A stretch of DNA of 64,000 nucleotides, taken from NCBI GenBank assembly GCA_964425195.1, contig CAYRLG010000019.1, positions 17,287 to 81,286 on the forward strand, given 5' to 3'. Positions 46,097 to 55,628 of this stretch are shown in pieces. Each line of letters starts with the position of its first letter. Position 1 is the stretch's first letter. Under the pieces are notes generated by a model, which was not told the origin of the DNA, ran no database searches, and was given only the letters and a program-made list of their open reading frames with translations. Made by a program: the position numbers and the translations under genes. This stretch comes from Desulfamplus sp964425195. GTDB lineage: Bacteria; Desulfobacterota; Desulfobacteria; Desulfobacterales; Desulfobacteraceae.

Positions 46097-47269
46097 TCAG
46101 TCTTTGTATCTATAATAGGCAGCACATGAGCCTTCACTTGAGACCATGCACGGACCAACAGGGTGTGCAGGCGTGCATTTTTTCCCATACATTACGCACT
46201 GTTCAGGTGTTTTCAGCCCCATTAAAATTTCACCGCAGGCACAGCCGGCTGGTTCAGGAGTATCTTTAAGTTCAATGTTGAATTTGTTTAGAGCGTCAAA
46301 GTTTTTGTAATTATCTCTTAATCTCATTCCGCTTTTAGGAATATGACCAATTCCTCTCCATACTGAATCAGCAGGCTCAAAAACCTGGTTCATAATCTGC
46401 ACTGCCTTTGCATTTCCCAGCTTTGATACTGCCCGCTCATATCCATTTTCAAGAGCCGGAACTCCTGCAATCTGCTGTTTTACAAGCATTAAAATAGCTT
46501 TTAAAATATCAAGAGGCTCAAATCCTGCAATAACAGATGGAACTTGATATTTATCAAACACCTCTTTATATCCATCAACGCCTGTAATCACAGAGACATG
46601 CCCGGGGAGAATAAAACCGTCAATTTGGGTTTCGGGAGTCTCCATTAAAGCAGCAAGTGCAGGCGGTGTCAGTTTATGGGCAGAGTGTATGGAAAAATTT
46701 TCAATTCCCCGTTCTGATGCCATTAAAATTGAAGCTGCAACTGTCGGAGTTGTGGTCTCAAAACCTACTCCGCAAAACACAACCTCTTTAGCCTGATTAG
46801 TCGGTCTATCCTGATTAGCAGCATCACAGCTATCTGCGGAACGTTGTTCAGCCTCTGCAATCTCCAAAGCATCAAATACAGAATAGATAACTCTTATATC
46901 TCTTCCCTCTGCCTTCTCTTTCTGAAGAGATGAAAAAGTTCCGGGTACTTTCATCAAATCGCCAAACGTGGTTAAAATAACATTATCCTGCTGGGAAAGC
47001 TCAATAAAAGCATCAATATCTCTTTGGGCAGTAACGCAGACTGGACAGCCCGGACCAGATAGAAGTTCAATGCAGTCAGGCAGAACAGTTCTGATGCCGT
47101 GCCGAAATATTGACATTGTGTGGGTGCCGCACACCTCCATTAATCTTAATCTTTTATTTGAGTTGATTGTGCCAGATCCGTGTAAAAGCTCTATTTGCTC
47201 TTTAATGCTATCAATCAGAACCTTTGCAAGCTCACTGTCTCTATATTCACTAACGTATTTTAACGCCAT
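46097..47269 (-). CDS. hypD: Hydrogenase maturation factor HypD
   Basis: HypD is the iron-sulfur scaffold on which, with HypC, the Fe(CN)2CO unit is built. The ATG at 47269 with AAGGAA upstream gives 390 residues. Conserved motifs: MEVCGTHTMSIFRHGIR, LLSGPGCPVCVT, GVGFETTTPTVAA, LPGHVSVITG, GFEPLD, and the C-terminal cysteine cluster CACGEILMG ... CVMYGKKCTPAHPVGPCMVSSEGSC. A Gln/Asn-rich loop near 150-165 is slightly long. It is between hypF and hypE. Confidence 0.96.
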   Translation of the reverse strand: MALKYVSEYRDSELAKVLIDSIKEQIELLHGSGTINSNKRLRLMEVCGTHTMSIFRHGIRTVLPDCIELLSGPGCPVCVTAQRDIDAFIELSQQDNVILTTFGDLMKVPGTFSSLQKEKAEGRDIRVIYSVFDALEIAEAEQRSADSCDAANQDRPTNQAKEVVFCGVGFETTTPTVAASILMASERGIENFSIHSAHKLTPPALAALMETPETQIDGFILPGHVSVITGVDGYKEVFDKYQVPSVIAGFEPLDILKAILMLVKQQIAGVPALENGYERAVSKLGNAKAVQIMNQVFEPADSVWRGIGHIPKSGMRLRDNYKNFDALNKFNIELKDTPEPAGCACGEILMGLKTPEQCVMYGKKCTPAHPVGPCMVSSEGSCAAYYRYKD

Positions 47270-47369
47270 TAGATAAATTTCCTTAAACAATTTTGCATAT
47301 AACTGTTTTCACGCTATCAGATAATATTGTTATCTCTAAAGTTGTACGTGTCACTTTGACATATTATGA

Positions 47370-50177
47370 TTATATTTTTTTAGCAATGACCTTAGTTCTT
47401 GCGATAACCACCTGCCCCAAAGATATTCCTCCATCGTTTGACGGAACTTTATTGTGGCTATATACTTTAAAACCCTTTTTTTCAAGGGCGTGAGTCATGC
47501 CTGTTAAAATCCAGATATTATTAAAGACTCCGCCGCTTAACACTACTCGCTTTAATCCAGTCTCAAGGCTCACCTTTTCTGCAGCACAGGCAAAGCTGTC
47601 AATAACTGTCTGGTGAAATTTAGAGCTGATAGACTCAATAGGAGTCGAGTTTTTAATATCATTAACAACCTCTTTTATGAGAGGAATGAAATCAATGATA
47701 AACAGATTTTCATCTTCATCTTTTTTAATATCAAAATCATATCGTTCGCTGCTGTTTATCTGTCTGCACTCTGCCTGAAGTTCAATAGCAGCCTGACTCT
47801 CATAAGTGATTTTATCTCTGATTGAGCATAAAGATGACACAGCATCAAAGAGCCTTCCGCAGCTTGATGTTAGGGGGCAGTTGATCTTTTTCTTAATCAT
47901 CTGGACAATAAAATCAATTTTGCTGCCTTTATATTTATTCTCTATAACATTAATGTCATTATTTATAATTTGATTTATTGAGCCACTACCATTAGCGGAA
48001 ACTAAATTACTATCTAAACTTCCGCAAATATCTTTAAATAATGGAATTTGAAGTTCAAAAATTTTATCTCCAAATGCTGCGTAAAGATAAGATAGAGCCA
48101 TTCTCCAAGGCTCTCTTGCAGCAGCATCGCCGCCTGGCATTTCAATATATTTAAGATGTGCCTTTCGCTCAAACTCTAACTCATTGCACACTAAAACTTC
48201 ACCGCCCCAAATATTGCCGTCACTTCCAAGACCCGTTCCGTCAAGTGCAATTGCAATCACATCTCCAGTAATTGCATTATCAGCCATGCACGAGACAGCA
48301 TGAGCATGATGATGTTGAACTGGAACAACTATTATTGATGAATTAGCTTTAGGTTTCTTATTAATATTTTGTTTAATATCGCTTTCTTCATTATTAATTC
48401 GCTCTTTATTAATCTTATTTTTAAGAGAATTTGCAAACACAGTGCTAAAGTAGTCAGGGTGAAGATCATGAGCAATAATCTTTGGTTCAATATTAAATAT
48501 TGTTTTTAAATGTTTGATGCTCTGTTGATAAAAATTAAAGACCTTCTCATTTTGAAGGTCTCCAATATGCTGGCTTAAAAAAGCCATGTTGCCAGACGTT
48601 AAGCAGACTGTATTTTTAAGACCAGCACCGCACCCAAGAATCTCTATATTGTCACTATTGCAATTAAAATTATCAAGTTTCAAATTATAAGAGCTATAGG
48701 CAGCACCGCTATATTTTTTTATGCTTGAGAGATAAAGCTCTTTTAAATCAGGCAGCGTTATAGGGATTGGGGCATATCCTCTTGAACGTCTGAAAAAACG
48801 GGGTATTTTATTTTGCACCTGCATAATTGAATCATCAGCACGAAAATAGATATCTCTGTTATGGAGAAGAAAATAGTCTGCAATATTAGAAAAAGCATCA
48901 AGAGCATCTTGATTTTCAATAGATAGAGGCTCTCCGCTTCTGTTTCCGCTGGTCATAACAAGAATTGCTGGTCCCTTTTCAAGTAAAAGATAGTGCAGCG
49001 GAGTATATGGAAGCATTACACCTAAAAACGGGTTGTTAGGTGCGATTTTAGATTTTATTATATAATATACATATTCACTATTTTTACTTATAGTGCTGTT
49101 TTTATTCGAGCTATTATTATTTAGCTCACTTAGAAAACATTTCTTATCGGTTAAATTGATCCTCTTTTTTGTAAGAAGAACTATTGGGCGGTGATACGAC
49201 TCAAGAAGCTCTCTCTCCTCTAAAGTTATATCAACTAAATGCTCTATCGCCTCAACAGAACGAGCCATCAATGCAAATGGTTTGTGAGGTCTGTTTTTTC
49301 GTTTTCTCAGCTCTGCCACAGCATCGGGATTTGCGGCATCAACTGCTAAATGAAAACCACCCAAACCTTTTATCGCAACTATTTTTCCCTGTTTAAGCAG
49401 CTTTGAAGCTAAATTTAATGCAGTTGAACTGTTTTTGCTCTCACTGTCCAAATAATCAGCTATTTTTCTATTCTTGTCGTTAGCAATTTCTCGCCCTGAA
49501 CTATCCGCAATAAACAGATGAGGACCGCATACTGAACAGGCGTTGGGCTGGGCGTGGAATCTTCTATCAAGCGGGTTATCATACTCTTTTTGACATTGAT
49601 CGCACATTTGAAAAAGAGCCATTGAAGTTTTAGCCCGATCATAAGGAGTATCTTTTATTATTGTATATCTTGGTCCGCAGTTTGTGCAGTTGATAAATGG
49701 ATATCCAAATCTTCTATCATTTATATCTTGCATTTCCCGAATGCAGTCAGAACATACAGAGACATCAGGAGAGATAAACGTCAGCTTTTTTGATATATTA
49801 TCATTTGATCTGATATCATTAAAAGATGCAAAAATAGTATCATCTCTATCACTGCTTTTAGAAATTGAAAAATCTTTATAGTATGAAGGAGATATTGAAG
49901 TAATGGAAATATTATCAATAATCGAAAGAGGCGGTTTTTTATCTATTATATCAGCTTTAAATTTCTCTATATTATCCAAATTATCTAAATCATTATCTGA
50001 TAGAACTGAATTACTATCTAAATTTGTTTCAACAATAACAGTAATGCCTTTAGATGTATTGAAAACTTCTCCTTTTAATCCATAACGATGAGCTAATTGA
50101 AAAATAAAAGGGCGGAATCCAACACCCTGCACAACACCAGTTATATTAAATTTCTTTGCAACAGTGAAATTACCCAT
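47370..50177 (-). CDS. hypF: Hydrogenase maturation carbamoyltransferase HypF
   Basis: HypF uses carbamoyl phosphate to carbamoylate the HypE cysteine. Domains in order: acylphosphatase (GVVQGVGFRPFIFQLA), two zinc fingers of the CxxC-x18-CxxC type (CSDCIREM ... INCTNCGP, CDQCQKEY ... NACSVCGP), a YrdC-like domain (KGLGGFHLAVDA, MTSGNRSGEPL), and a Kae1-like domain with HHHAHAVSCMAD and ALDGTGLGSDG. At 935 residues it is about 170 longer than typical. Many Asn/Asp/Ser-rich insertions lie between domains (for example near 45-65, 125-140 and 340-370), while the catalytic motifs are intact. Its start overlaps the hypC end by 8 bases. Confidence 0.96.
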   Translation of the reverse strand: MGNFTVAKKFNITGVVQGVGFRPFIFQLAHRYGLKGEVFNTSKGITVIVETNLDSNSVLSDNDLDNLDNIEKFKADIIDKKPPLSIIDNISITSISPSYYKDFSISKSSDRDDTIFASFNDIRSNDNISKKLTFISPDVSVCSDCIREMQDINDRRFGYPFINCTNCGPRYTIIKDTPYDRAKTSMALFQMCDQCQKEYDNPLDRRFHAQPNACSVCGPHLFIADSSGREIANDKNRKIADYLDSESKNSSTALNLASKLLKQGKIVAIKGLGGFHLAVDAANPDAVAELRKRKNRPHKPFALMARSVEAIEHLVDITLEERELLESYHRPIVLLTKKRINLTDKKCFLSELNNNSSNKNSTISKNSEYVYYIIKSKIAPNNPFLGVMLPYTPLHYLLLEKGPAILVMTSGNRSGEPLSIENQDALDAFSNIADYFLLHNRDIYFRADDSIMQVQNKIPRFFRRSRGYAPIPITLPDLKELYLSSIKKYSGAAYSSYNLKLDNFNCNSDNIEILGCGAGLKNTVCLTSGNMAFLSQHIGDLQNEKVFNFYQQSIKHLKTIFNIEPKIIAHDLHPDYFSTVFANSLKNKINKERINNEESDIKQNINKKPKANSSIIVVPVQHHHAHAVSCMADNAITGDVIAIALDGTGLGSDGNIWGGEVLVCNELEFERKAHLKYIEMPGGDAAAREPWRMALSYLYAAFGDKIFELQIPLFKDICGSLDSNLVSANGSGSINQIINNDINVIENKYKGSKIDFIVQMIKKKINCPLTSSCGRLFDAVSSLCSIRDKITYESQAAIELQAECRQINSSERYDFDIKKDEDENLFIIDFIPLIKEVVNDIKNSTPIESISSKFHQTVIDSFACAAEKVSLETGLKRVVLSGGVFNNIWILTGMTHALEKKGFKVYSHNKVPSNDGGISLGQVVIARTKVIAKKI

Positions 50178-50409
50178 TATTCATATTATTATCTGCAAAT
50201 TGCAACATATCTCTAATATCTTGAATAGCTTGACGGGCTGCCTCTTGATCAACTTTACTGATAGCAAAACCAGCATGAACAATCACATAGTCTCCAATTT
50301 TTGCATCGTCAAGCAACATAAGGCTTGCATCTCTTTTTACTCCGTCAACATCAACAGTCGCCACATTATTATTAATCTCAACAATTTTAGATGGTACAGC
50401 AAGGCACAT
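50170..50409 (-). CDS. hypC: Hydrogenase maturation chaperone HypC
   Basis: The start is set at the ATG giving MCLAVPSKIVEINN, because Cys2 of HypC is the iron ligand and must follow the initiator methionine; GGAG lies upstream at a good distance. The 79-residue protein has the family signature CLAVPSKIVEI, DVDGVKRDASLMLLDDAKIGDYVIVHAGFAI and a C-terminal helix. It carries the Fe(CN)2CO unit with HypD to the large-subunit precursor. It begins the hypCFDE series. hypA and hypB are not in the window. Confidence 0.95.
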   Translation of the reverse strand: MCLAVPSKIVEINNNVATVDVDGVKRDASLMLLDDAKIGDYVIVHAGFAISKVDQEAARQAIQDIRDMLQFADNNMNNG

Positions 50410-50518
50410 TTTTTTAAACTCCAATATTTTACTCTGTTCAAATTAATAGTTGGTATCCATGAGAGAAGTTGACATACCACGTAAAAGGGCTATAAGTAAA
50501 ACCAAAATTATGGCACTA

Positions 50519-51772
50519 CTAAACTATTATTGGTGATGGTCGTAAAGATTTAGGAGCTAAGGATATAAAAAAGGAGTCCGTCATTCCAGATATAAAGTCT
50601 CTTACAATCTCAACATTGGAGTGGTTCTTTCTGTAGTCTTCAGACAGACCATTAAGAAAATTGAGGCAGGGATTAAAAGAGTTGTTCTTGCCACTTTCAA
50701 GCCCACTGAGAAAAGAGTCAAAGTGGTGAATATAGATTTTTTTAACCAGCTCAAGATGTTTTTTAATTGCAGGATTACCGTAAATTCTCTCATAGTTAAA
50801 GGATTTAAGAGTTCTAAGCGCATAAGATATCTCACTGCTAAATGCTATGTACGGCTGTCTTAGGCTGTTTGTAATAAGATCAGTTACAAGATTATAGACA
50901 ATAGTACCATTAGTATTTCCAAGGAGATCAACACAATCTAAAGGAATCTCACCTCTTTTAATTAGTCCAAGTCTTATTGAATCCTCAATATCTCTGCCAA
51001 TGTATGCAATGGTATCAGAAGCCCTTACAACACACCCCTCCATTGTCATGGGCATAAGATCATCTGTAGGTCTCATAGTTTCAGGCAATTGTGAGTTTAA
51101 GATATCTTCTAATGAACCATCTATTGAGATAGTATTTAACTTCTCAGAGTTAGACATTATAATAATTATCTTATCAAGCTCTTCAAAGGTTCTATCTTTT
51201 ACAGGCTTAAGGTATGTTGAGTGTATTTCACCATTATGACAGATAATCGCATCAAGAGTTTGAAGAGATAGATTCAAGCCCCTACCTTTTTGCTCGATAT
51301 GTTCAAGTAGTTGAATAGATTGAAGATTGTGGTGAAAATATCCCGCTCCATTCTCATTTGTAATCTGTGAAAGTATCCTTTCACCATCATGACCAAATGG
51401 AGGATGTCCAAGATCGTGTCCCATACTTGCTGCTTCAATTAAATCTTCGTTAAGTCCAAGATAGCGTCCAATAGTTCTTGCAATTCTTGAAACAAGCTGA
51501 ACATGAAGAACTCTGTGTGTAAGATGATCATTTTGGATGAGAGCAAAAACTTGGGTTTTATCGATATATCGGGTATAGGCAAGGGAGTGGAGAATACGGT
51601 CAGCATCAACACTGAAATTTTGTCTGTAACCGCTCTCTGCTCTGAAGTCGTATCTTCTGCGGATAGCACTATCGCTAAAAGCCGCAAGTGGAGAAAGATA
51701 TTCTCTCTCTCTTTGGTTGAGAATATCTTTCATCCACATTGTCTGTTCATTCAAATTTCTATTAATCGTCAT
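50519..51772 (-). CDS. dgt: Deoxyguanosinetriphosphate triphosphohydrolase-like HD protein
   Basis: This 417-residue HD-domain phosphohydrolase of the dGTPase family has SPLAAFSDSAIRRR near the start, HLTHRVLHVQLVSRIARTIGRYLGL, MGHDLGHPPFGHDGE (the HD motif and flanking histidines), ICHNGE and DTIAYIGRDIEDSIRLGLI. Such enzymes hydrolyse dNTPs to nucleoside and triphosphate; exact substrate preference varies. It lies between hypC and the Mrp ATPase, on the minus strand like both. A 96-base gap separates it from the upstream mrp gene. Confidence 0.9.
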   Translation of the reverse strand: MTINRNLNEQTMWMKDILNQREREYLSPLAAFSDSAIRRRYDFRAESGYRQNFSVDADRILHSLAYTRYIDKTQVFALIQNDHLTHRVLHVQLVSRIARTIGRYLGLNEDLIEAASMGHDLGHPPFGHDGERILSQITNENGAGYFHHNLQSIQLLEHIEQKGRGLNLSLQTLDAIICHNGEIHSTYLKPVKDRTFEELDKIIIIMSNSEKLNTISIDGSLEDILNSQLPETMRPTDDLMPMTMEGCVVRASDTIAYIGRDIEDSIRLGLIKRGEIPLDCVDLLGNTNGTIVYNLVTDLITNSLRQPYIAFSSEISYALRTLKSFNYERIYGNPAIKKHLELVKKIYIHHFDSFLSGLESGKNNSFNPCLNFLNGLSEDYRKNHSNVEIVRDFISGMTDSFFISLAPKSLRPSPIIV

Positions 51773-51868
51773 TTAATGCAACTTAACTATTTCTTTTTAT
51801 GTTATAAACTAATACAAATAGCCTAAATCACTTTAAAAAAACAAAAATATTTTATACCATTAGAGCTT

Positions 51869-52738
51869 TTAGCTTAACTGTTTTTTTATATTCTCAACAA
51901 TGGTTTCAAACGCTTTTGAAAAATTTGACTCTCTATCTTGCATCATAATTGGGATACCATCGTCTCCAGATTTAACAACAGCCATATCAAATGGAATTGA
52001 ACCAAGGAAATTTAACCCCTCTTTTTTTGCTGTTGACTCTCCACCGCCGCTTTTAAAAAGCTCAATAATCTCGTTGCAATGAGGACATTTAAAAGGTCCC
52101 ATATTTTCAACAATTCCAAGAGTCTCTATTTTTACTGTTCTGCAAAAAGATATGGACTTACGAACATCTGCAAGAGCCACCTCTTGAGGAGTAGTTACAA
52201 TAACAGCTTTTGCATCTGGAATTGTCTGTACAACCGATATTGGCTCATCACCAGTGCCAGGAGGAGCATCAATAATTAGAAAATCAAGCTCTCCCCACTC
52301 CACTGAACCAACAAATTGTTTAATCATTCCGGTTTTAGCAGGTCCTCTCCAGATAATTGCCTGATCTTTATCTTGCATAAGAGCTTGAATTGAGACCACC
52401 TTGAGATTATCTCCAACACTTTGTGGTAGCAAAAGATTGTTTTGTGATACATCAAGCAACTGAGTCATGCCCATCATCTGAGCAATTGAAGGACCGTGAA
52501 GATCAACATCCATAAGACCAGTTTTAAAGCCTTTAGAGGCAAGGCTTGCTGCAAGATTGGCAGAGACACTGCTCTTTCCAACACCACCTTTACCACTTAG
52601 TACAAATATTTTATGTTTAATCTTGGCAAGCGAGGTTTGGATCATTCTCTCTTGCTCTTCTTGTTGGTTCGCATGTTTGTTCTGAGATGGACAGCCAGCC
52701 CCCTTCTGTTTTGCCTGATCAACACTTTCATAAAGCAT
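51869..52738 (-). CDS. Mrp/NBP35-family iron-sulfur carrier ATPase
   Basis: This 289-residue P-loop ATPase has the deviant Walker A SGKGGVGKSSVSANLAASL near residues 49-57, DVDLHGPSI, DFLIIDAPPGTGDEP, VTTPQEVALADVRKSI and the C-terminal CxxC (FKCPHCNEI), which holds a bridging [4Fe-4S] cluster between monomers. Cys16 in GAGCPSQN could belong to an N-terminal cluster of NBP35 type, but only one cysteine is present. It probably delivers Fe-S clusters to target enzymes, of which this window has many. The SD site AGGAG is 15 bases from the ATG, longer than ideal. Confidence 0.9.
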   Translation of the reverse strand: MLYESVDQAKQKGAGCPSQNKHANQQEEQERMIQTSLAKIKHKIFVLSGKGGVGKSSVSANLAASLASKGFKTGLMDVDLHGPSIAQMMGMTQLLDVSQNNLLLPQSVGDNLKVVSIQALMQDKDQAIIWRGPAKTGMIKQFVGSVEWGELDFLIIDAPPGTGDEPISVVQTIPDAKAVIVTTPQEVALADVRKSISFCRTVKIETLGIVENMGPFKCPHCNEIIELFKSGGGESTAKKEGLNFLGSIPFDMAVVKSGDDGIPIMMQDRESNFSKAFETIVENIKKQLS

Positions 52739-52872
52739 GATATGTTTTTAAACTCCTGTATTTAATTTATATATTTTTTATATAAACGCAGATAAGCAAA
52801 AATTTACGTATCTGCCACTTGCATCGTCTATTATATTTATTATATTGTATAGTTCAAAGGGGATAATGAGCA

Positions 52873-53643
52873 TTATCTTGATTCTGTCAAGATGAATATA
52901 TCTGGTTTTATAGCAACATTAGGCTGGTAATTAGTCATCTCAAGCGTTATCTCTCTGCTTTCACGATCTCGTATCTTTACCTTTATCGGTATTGAGAAGG
53001 AGTCAAAAACTTTATACTTTTCATTAAATAAACTATGAATAAGTTTACGATTCTCATTAAGAAGAGAGAAACTTGAAACTTGATTATCAGCATTTAAAAC
53101 AATATGTTGAAAGTAACCATTCCACCTTCTGTTAAGAATCAACATAGTATCTGATAGCGTAGGCGAGTATGTAATTTGAGCAATCTGTGCAGTATCAAAC
53201 TTTCCTATAGGCACCTTACCCGCAAATATTGAAAGTATATCTTGTATTGTTACAGGTATAGATACAATATCTTTTAAAGAGGGGTTGGAAGATTTTATTT
53301 TTTTTATAGAGTGCTTGCCTGTATGAGAGATAAAAGTAACAGTATTCCCATCTGCAAGTATAGTCTCAACAGGGTGTCCAGCACTCAAAAGTGTTAAGCG
53401 AATCTTATCAGGAAAAGAAGAAGCCCACGCCATTCTGAACTTTTTTTGACCTTTTCTGTCAGCTATTGTTATCCAACCACTACCTTTAGATGTTCTAATG
53501 TCGCTGTTTATACTCTCTATCTTCCTTAAGATAGAATAAGCCTCATCCGTTTTAGAATATCGTGTATATGAGTGTTGATTAAGCGAACATCCTGAAAAAA
53601 AAATAGTAAGAAAAATAATTCCAATGCGGTTAATTATTTTCAT
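52873..53643 (-). CDS. Lipoprotein, DUF4292/LolB-like
   Basis: This 256-residue protein has a lipoprotein signal peptide (IIFLTIFFSGCSLNQ; lipid-carrying Cys19). The body looks like a LolB/LolA-type half-barrel: GSGWITIADRKGQKKFRMAWASSFPDKIRLTLLS, ILADGNTVTFISHTGKHS and a C-terminal VKIRDRESREITLEMTNYQPN. It is probably anchored in the outer membrane or inner leaflet and involved in envelope assembly. It lies 8 bases downstream of the TPR lipoprotein gene, suggesting joint function. Confidence 0.72.
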   Translation of the reverse strand: MKIINRIGIIFLTIFFSGCSLNQHSYTRYSKTDEAYSILRKIESINSDIRTSKGSGWITIADRKGQKKFRMAWASSFPDKIRLTLLSAGHPVETILADGNTVTFISHTGKHSIKKIKSSNPSLKDIVSIPVTIQDILSIFAGKVPIGKFDTAQIAQITYSPTLSDTMLILNRRWNGYFQHIVLNADNQVSSFSLLNENRKLIHSLFNEKYKVFDSFSIPIKVKIRDRESREITLEMTNYQPNVAIKPDIFILTESR

Positions 53644-53651
53644 TTATAATT

Positions 53652-55592
53652 CTACTCCGATACTTCACTAATCTTTGTTTTCATTTCATTAATTTTTTTT
53701 TCAATAGTGGCTCTATTTCTACTATCACTGCTTTTAGAAATAGCGTTTTTATAAGACTCAAGAGCCTTTGAATACATCTTGTTCTCTCTGTAGGCATCTC
53801 CAAGATGCTCTAAAATTACGGGATCGCCAGACGATAAAATTACAGCTTTTTCAAGTATTTCAATTGCCTCATCATATTCCATTTTTTTGTAATACACCCA
53901 ACCAAGACTATCTGTAATATATCCATCATCAGGCTTGATAACTAATGCTCTTTTTATAAGCTCTTCCGCCTCGTTGAGTTTTATTCCAAGTTCAGCATAA
54001 GTATATCCAAGATAGTTAAGTGCATTTGCATGTTCTGAATCAAGTTCGATAACCCTTTTCATTGCTGAAATACATCTCTCTTTATCACCTGATTTATCAA
54101 GTATAACTCCTGCTCTGAACTGGAGTTCTGTATCTTCTGGAGCAATTTTAAGCCCCTTTTGAATAAGTTCAAGAGCTTTATCAAACTGGTTATTCTCTTC
54201 ATAAAATGCAGCAAGATAGCCTATTAACTCGATATCTTCGGGTAGTTGACTTAATTTTGATTCCAAGAATGTGATTGCCTTATCATTATCTCCAGTTTGG
54301 CTATAAATATATGCAATGTGAAACAGAGATTTTTTGTACTCTTCAGATTCAGGAGAGATTTGCATAAAATGCTCCATTGCTCTTTTAGGCTCTTTTAGAG
54401 AATCAAACGTAATTCCTGCAAGGTAGTGTATAGTTGATCTGTCTGATGAATTATCTTGTAATATCTCATTAAAAACAATGATAGCATCGTTTTTATTATC
54501 ATTATTAATAAGCTCTTTTGCCATTGCTACCAACATGGCATCATCATTTTGGTATTTTTCACCAAACTCTGAAAGCATATCAGATGCTTTTGACTTTTCA
54601 CCTTTTTTATACAGATAGAGAGGAAGCTCTATAGTAGCTTTGATGTTATTACTGTCAATTTTAAGAATCTCTTCATAAAGAGATATCACCTTGTCAGTAT
54701 GAATTGTAAAATTATGATTCGATTTGTTAGAAGATTTTTTTTGCGTTCTGCTCGAAATATTGGCTTTCTTAGATTGCTCTTCTAATGATCTATATAGCCT
54801 GATAAGCTCAAATCTTGGTTCTACAAGATCTTTTCTCAACTCAACACTTTTTAGCAACTCTCTCTCTGCTTGAACAAAGTTACCTTTTTGAGCATACATT
54901 TTTCCTATGAAAAAATGTGCGCCATAGGATTCTGGAAAACGTCTGACCATTTCAGAAAATAGTTTAAATGCCTCTTCACTCTGACGATCATTAATATAAA
55001 TATTGCCAAGCAGAATATAAGCATCATGATTTTGAGGGTTTATATTGATAATACGCTCATAAATCCTCTTTGCCTCTTTTATCTCGTTTAGCTGAAGTTT
55101 TAATTTAGCTAAAATCTCTAAAATCTCCTCATTATCAGGAGAGTTTTGGTTAGCATCTTCAGCAACTTTTATTGCACCTGCATGATCTTTATTTAAAATG
55201 TAGAGTAATATTAAATTTTTTTTCAGATAACTTGACTCTGGATCAGCATCAATTGCCTGCTTCATAGCATCAATTGCAAGAGCTATATCTCCATTTTGTT
55301 TGTGCCTTTCAGCTTTCATATAATAGTAGTAACCATCGCTAAAATATTCTACTTCAGGTTCACTCTCGCCATCTTCTGTATAGGTGAGATCTTCTATCTC
55401 TTCTTTTTCCATCTCTTCTTTATTATCATCTCTCTGCTCTACTATTTTTTTTTGTTCTTCAATATTTTTATCAGAAGCAGAGTCAGGTTTAATAAAGCTG
55501 CATCCAGAGATCGCTGTAATAAACAAAGTGATGGATAGAAACGTCACCATCACAACAACTATATTTGGACAGTATTTTAAAAATTGCTTCAT
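53652..55592 (-). CDS. TPR-repeat lipoprotein
   Basis: This 646-residue protein has a lipoprotein signal (FITAISGCSFIKP), an acidic Glu/Lys-rich stretch (about 45-80), then a long array of tetratricopeptide repeats. Examples are ALAIDAMKQAIDADPESSYLKKNLI, PQNHDAYILLGNIYINDRQSEEA and SEHANALNYLGYTYAE. A Ser/Asn/Lys-rich break near 270-295 divides the array. The last repeats end with GDPVILEHLGDAYRENKMYSKALESYKNAI. It is likely a periplasmic scaffold at the outer membrane. It precedes the LolB-like lipoprotein gene by 8 bases. Confidence 0.88.
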   Translation of the reverse strand: MKQFLKYCPNIVVVMVTFLSITLFITAISGCSFIKPDSASDKNIEEQKKIVEQRDDNKEEMEKEEIEDLTYTEDGESEPEVEYFSDGYYYYMKAERHKQNGDIALAIDAMKQAIDADPESSYLKKNLILLYILNKDHAGAIKVAEDANQNSPDNEEILEILAKLKLQLNEIKEAKRIYERIININPQNHDAYILLGNIYINDRQSEEAFKLFSEMVRRFPESYGAHFFIGKMYAQKGNFVQAERELLKSVELRKDLVEPRFELIRLYRSLEEQSKKANISSRTQKKSSNKSNHNFTIHTDKVISLYEEILKIDSNNIKATIELPLYLYKKGEKSKASDMLSEFGEKYQNDDAMLVAMAKELINNDNKNDAIIVFNEILQDNSSDRSTIHYLAGITFDSLKEPKRAMEHFMQISPESEEYKKSLFHIAYIYSQTGDNDKAITFLESKLSQLPEDIELIGYLAAFYEENNQFDKALELIQKGLKIAPEDTELQFRAGVILDKSGDKERCISAMKRVIELDSEHANALNYLGYTYAELGIKLNEAEELIKRALVIKPDDGYITDSLGWVYYKKMEYDEAIEILEKAVILSSGDPVILEHLGDAYRENKMYSKALESYKNAISKSSDSRNRATIEKKINEMKTKISEVSE

Positions 55593-55628
55593 ATTTTTTA
55601 TAAAAATCTCCTGCCTTAAACTTACAAA

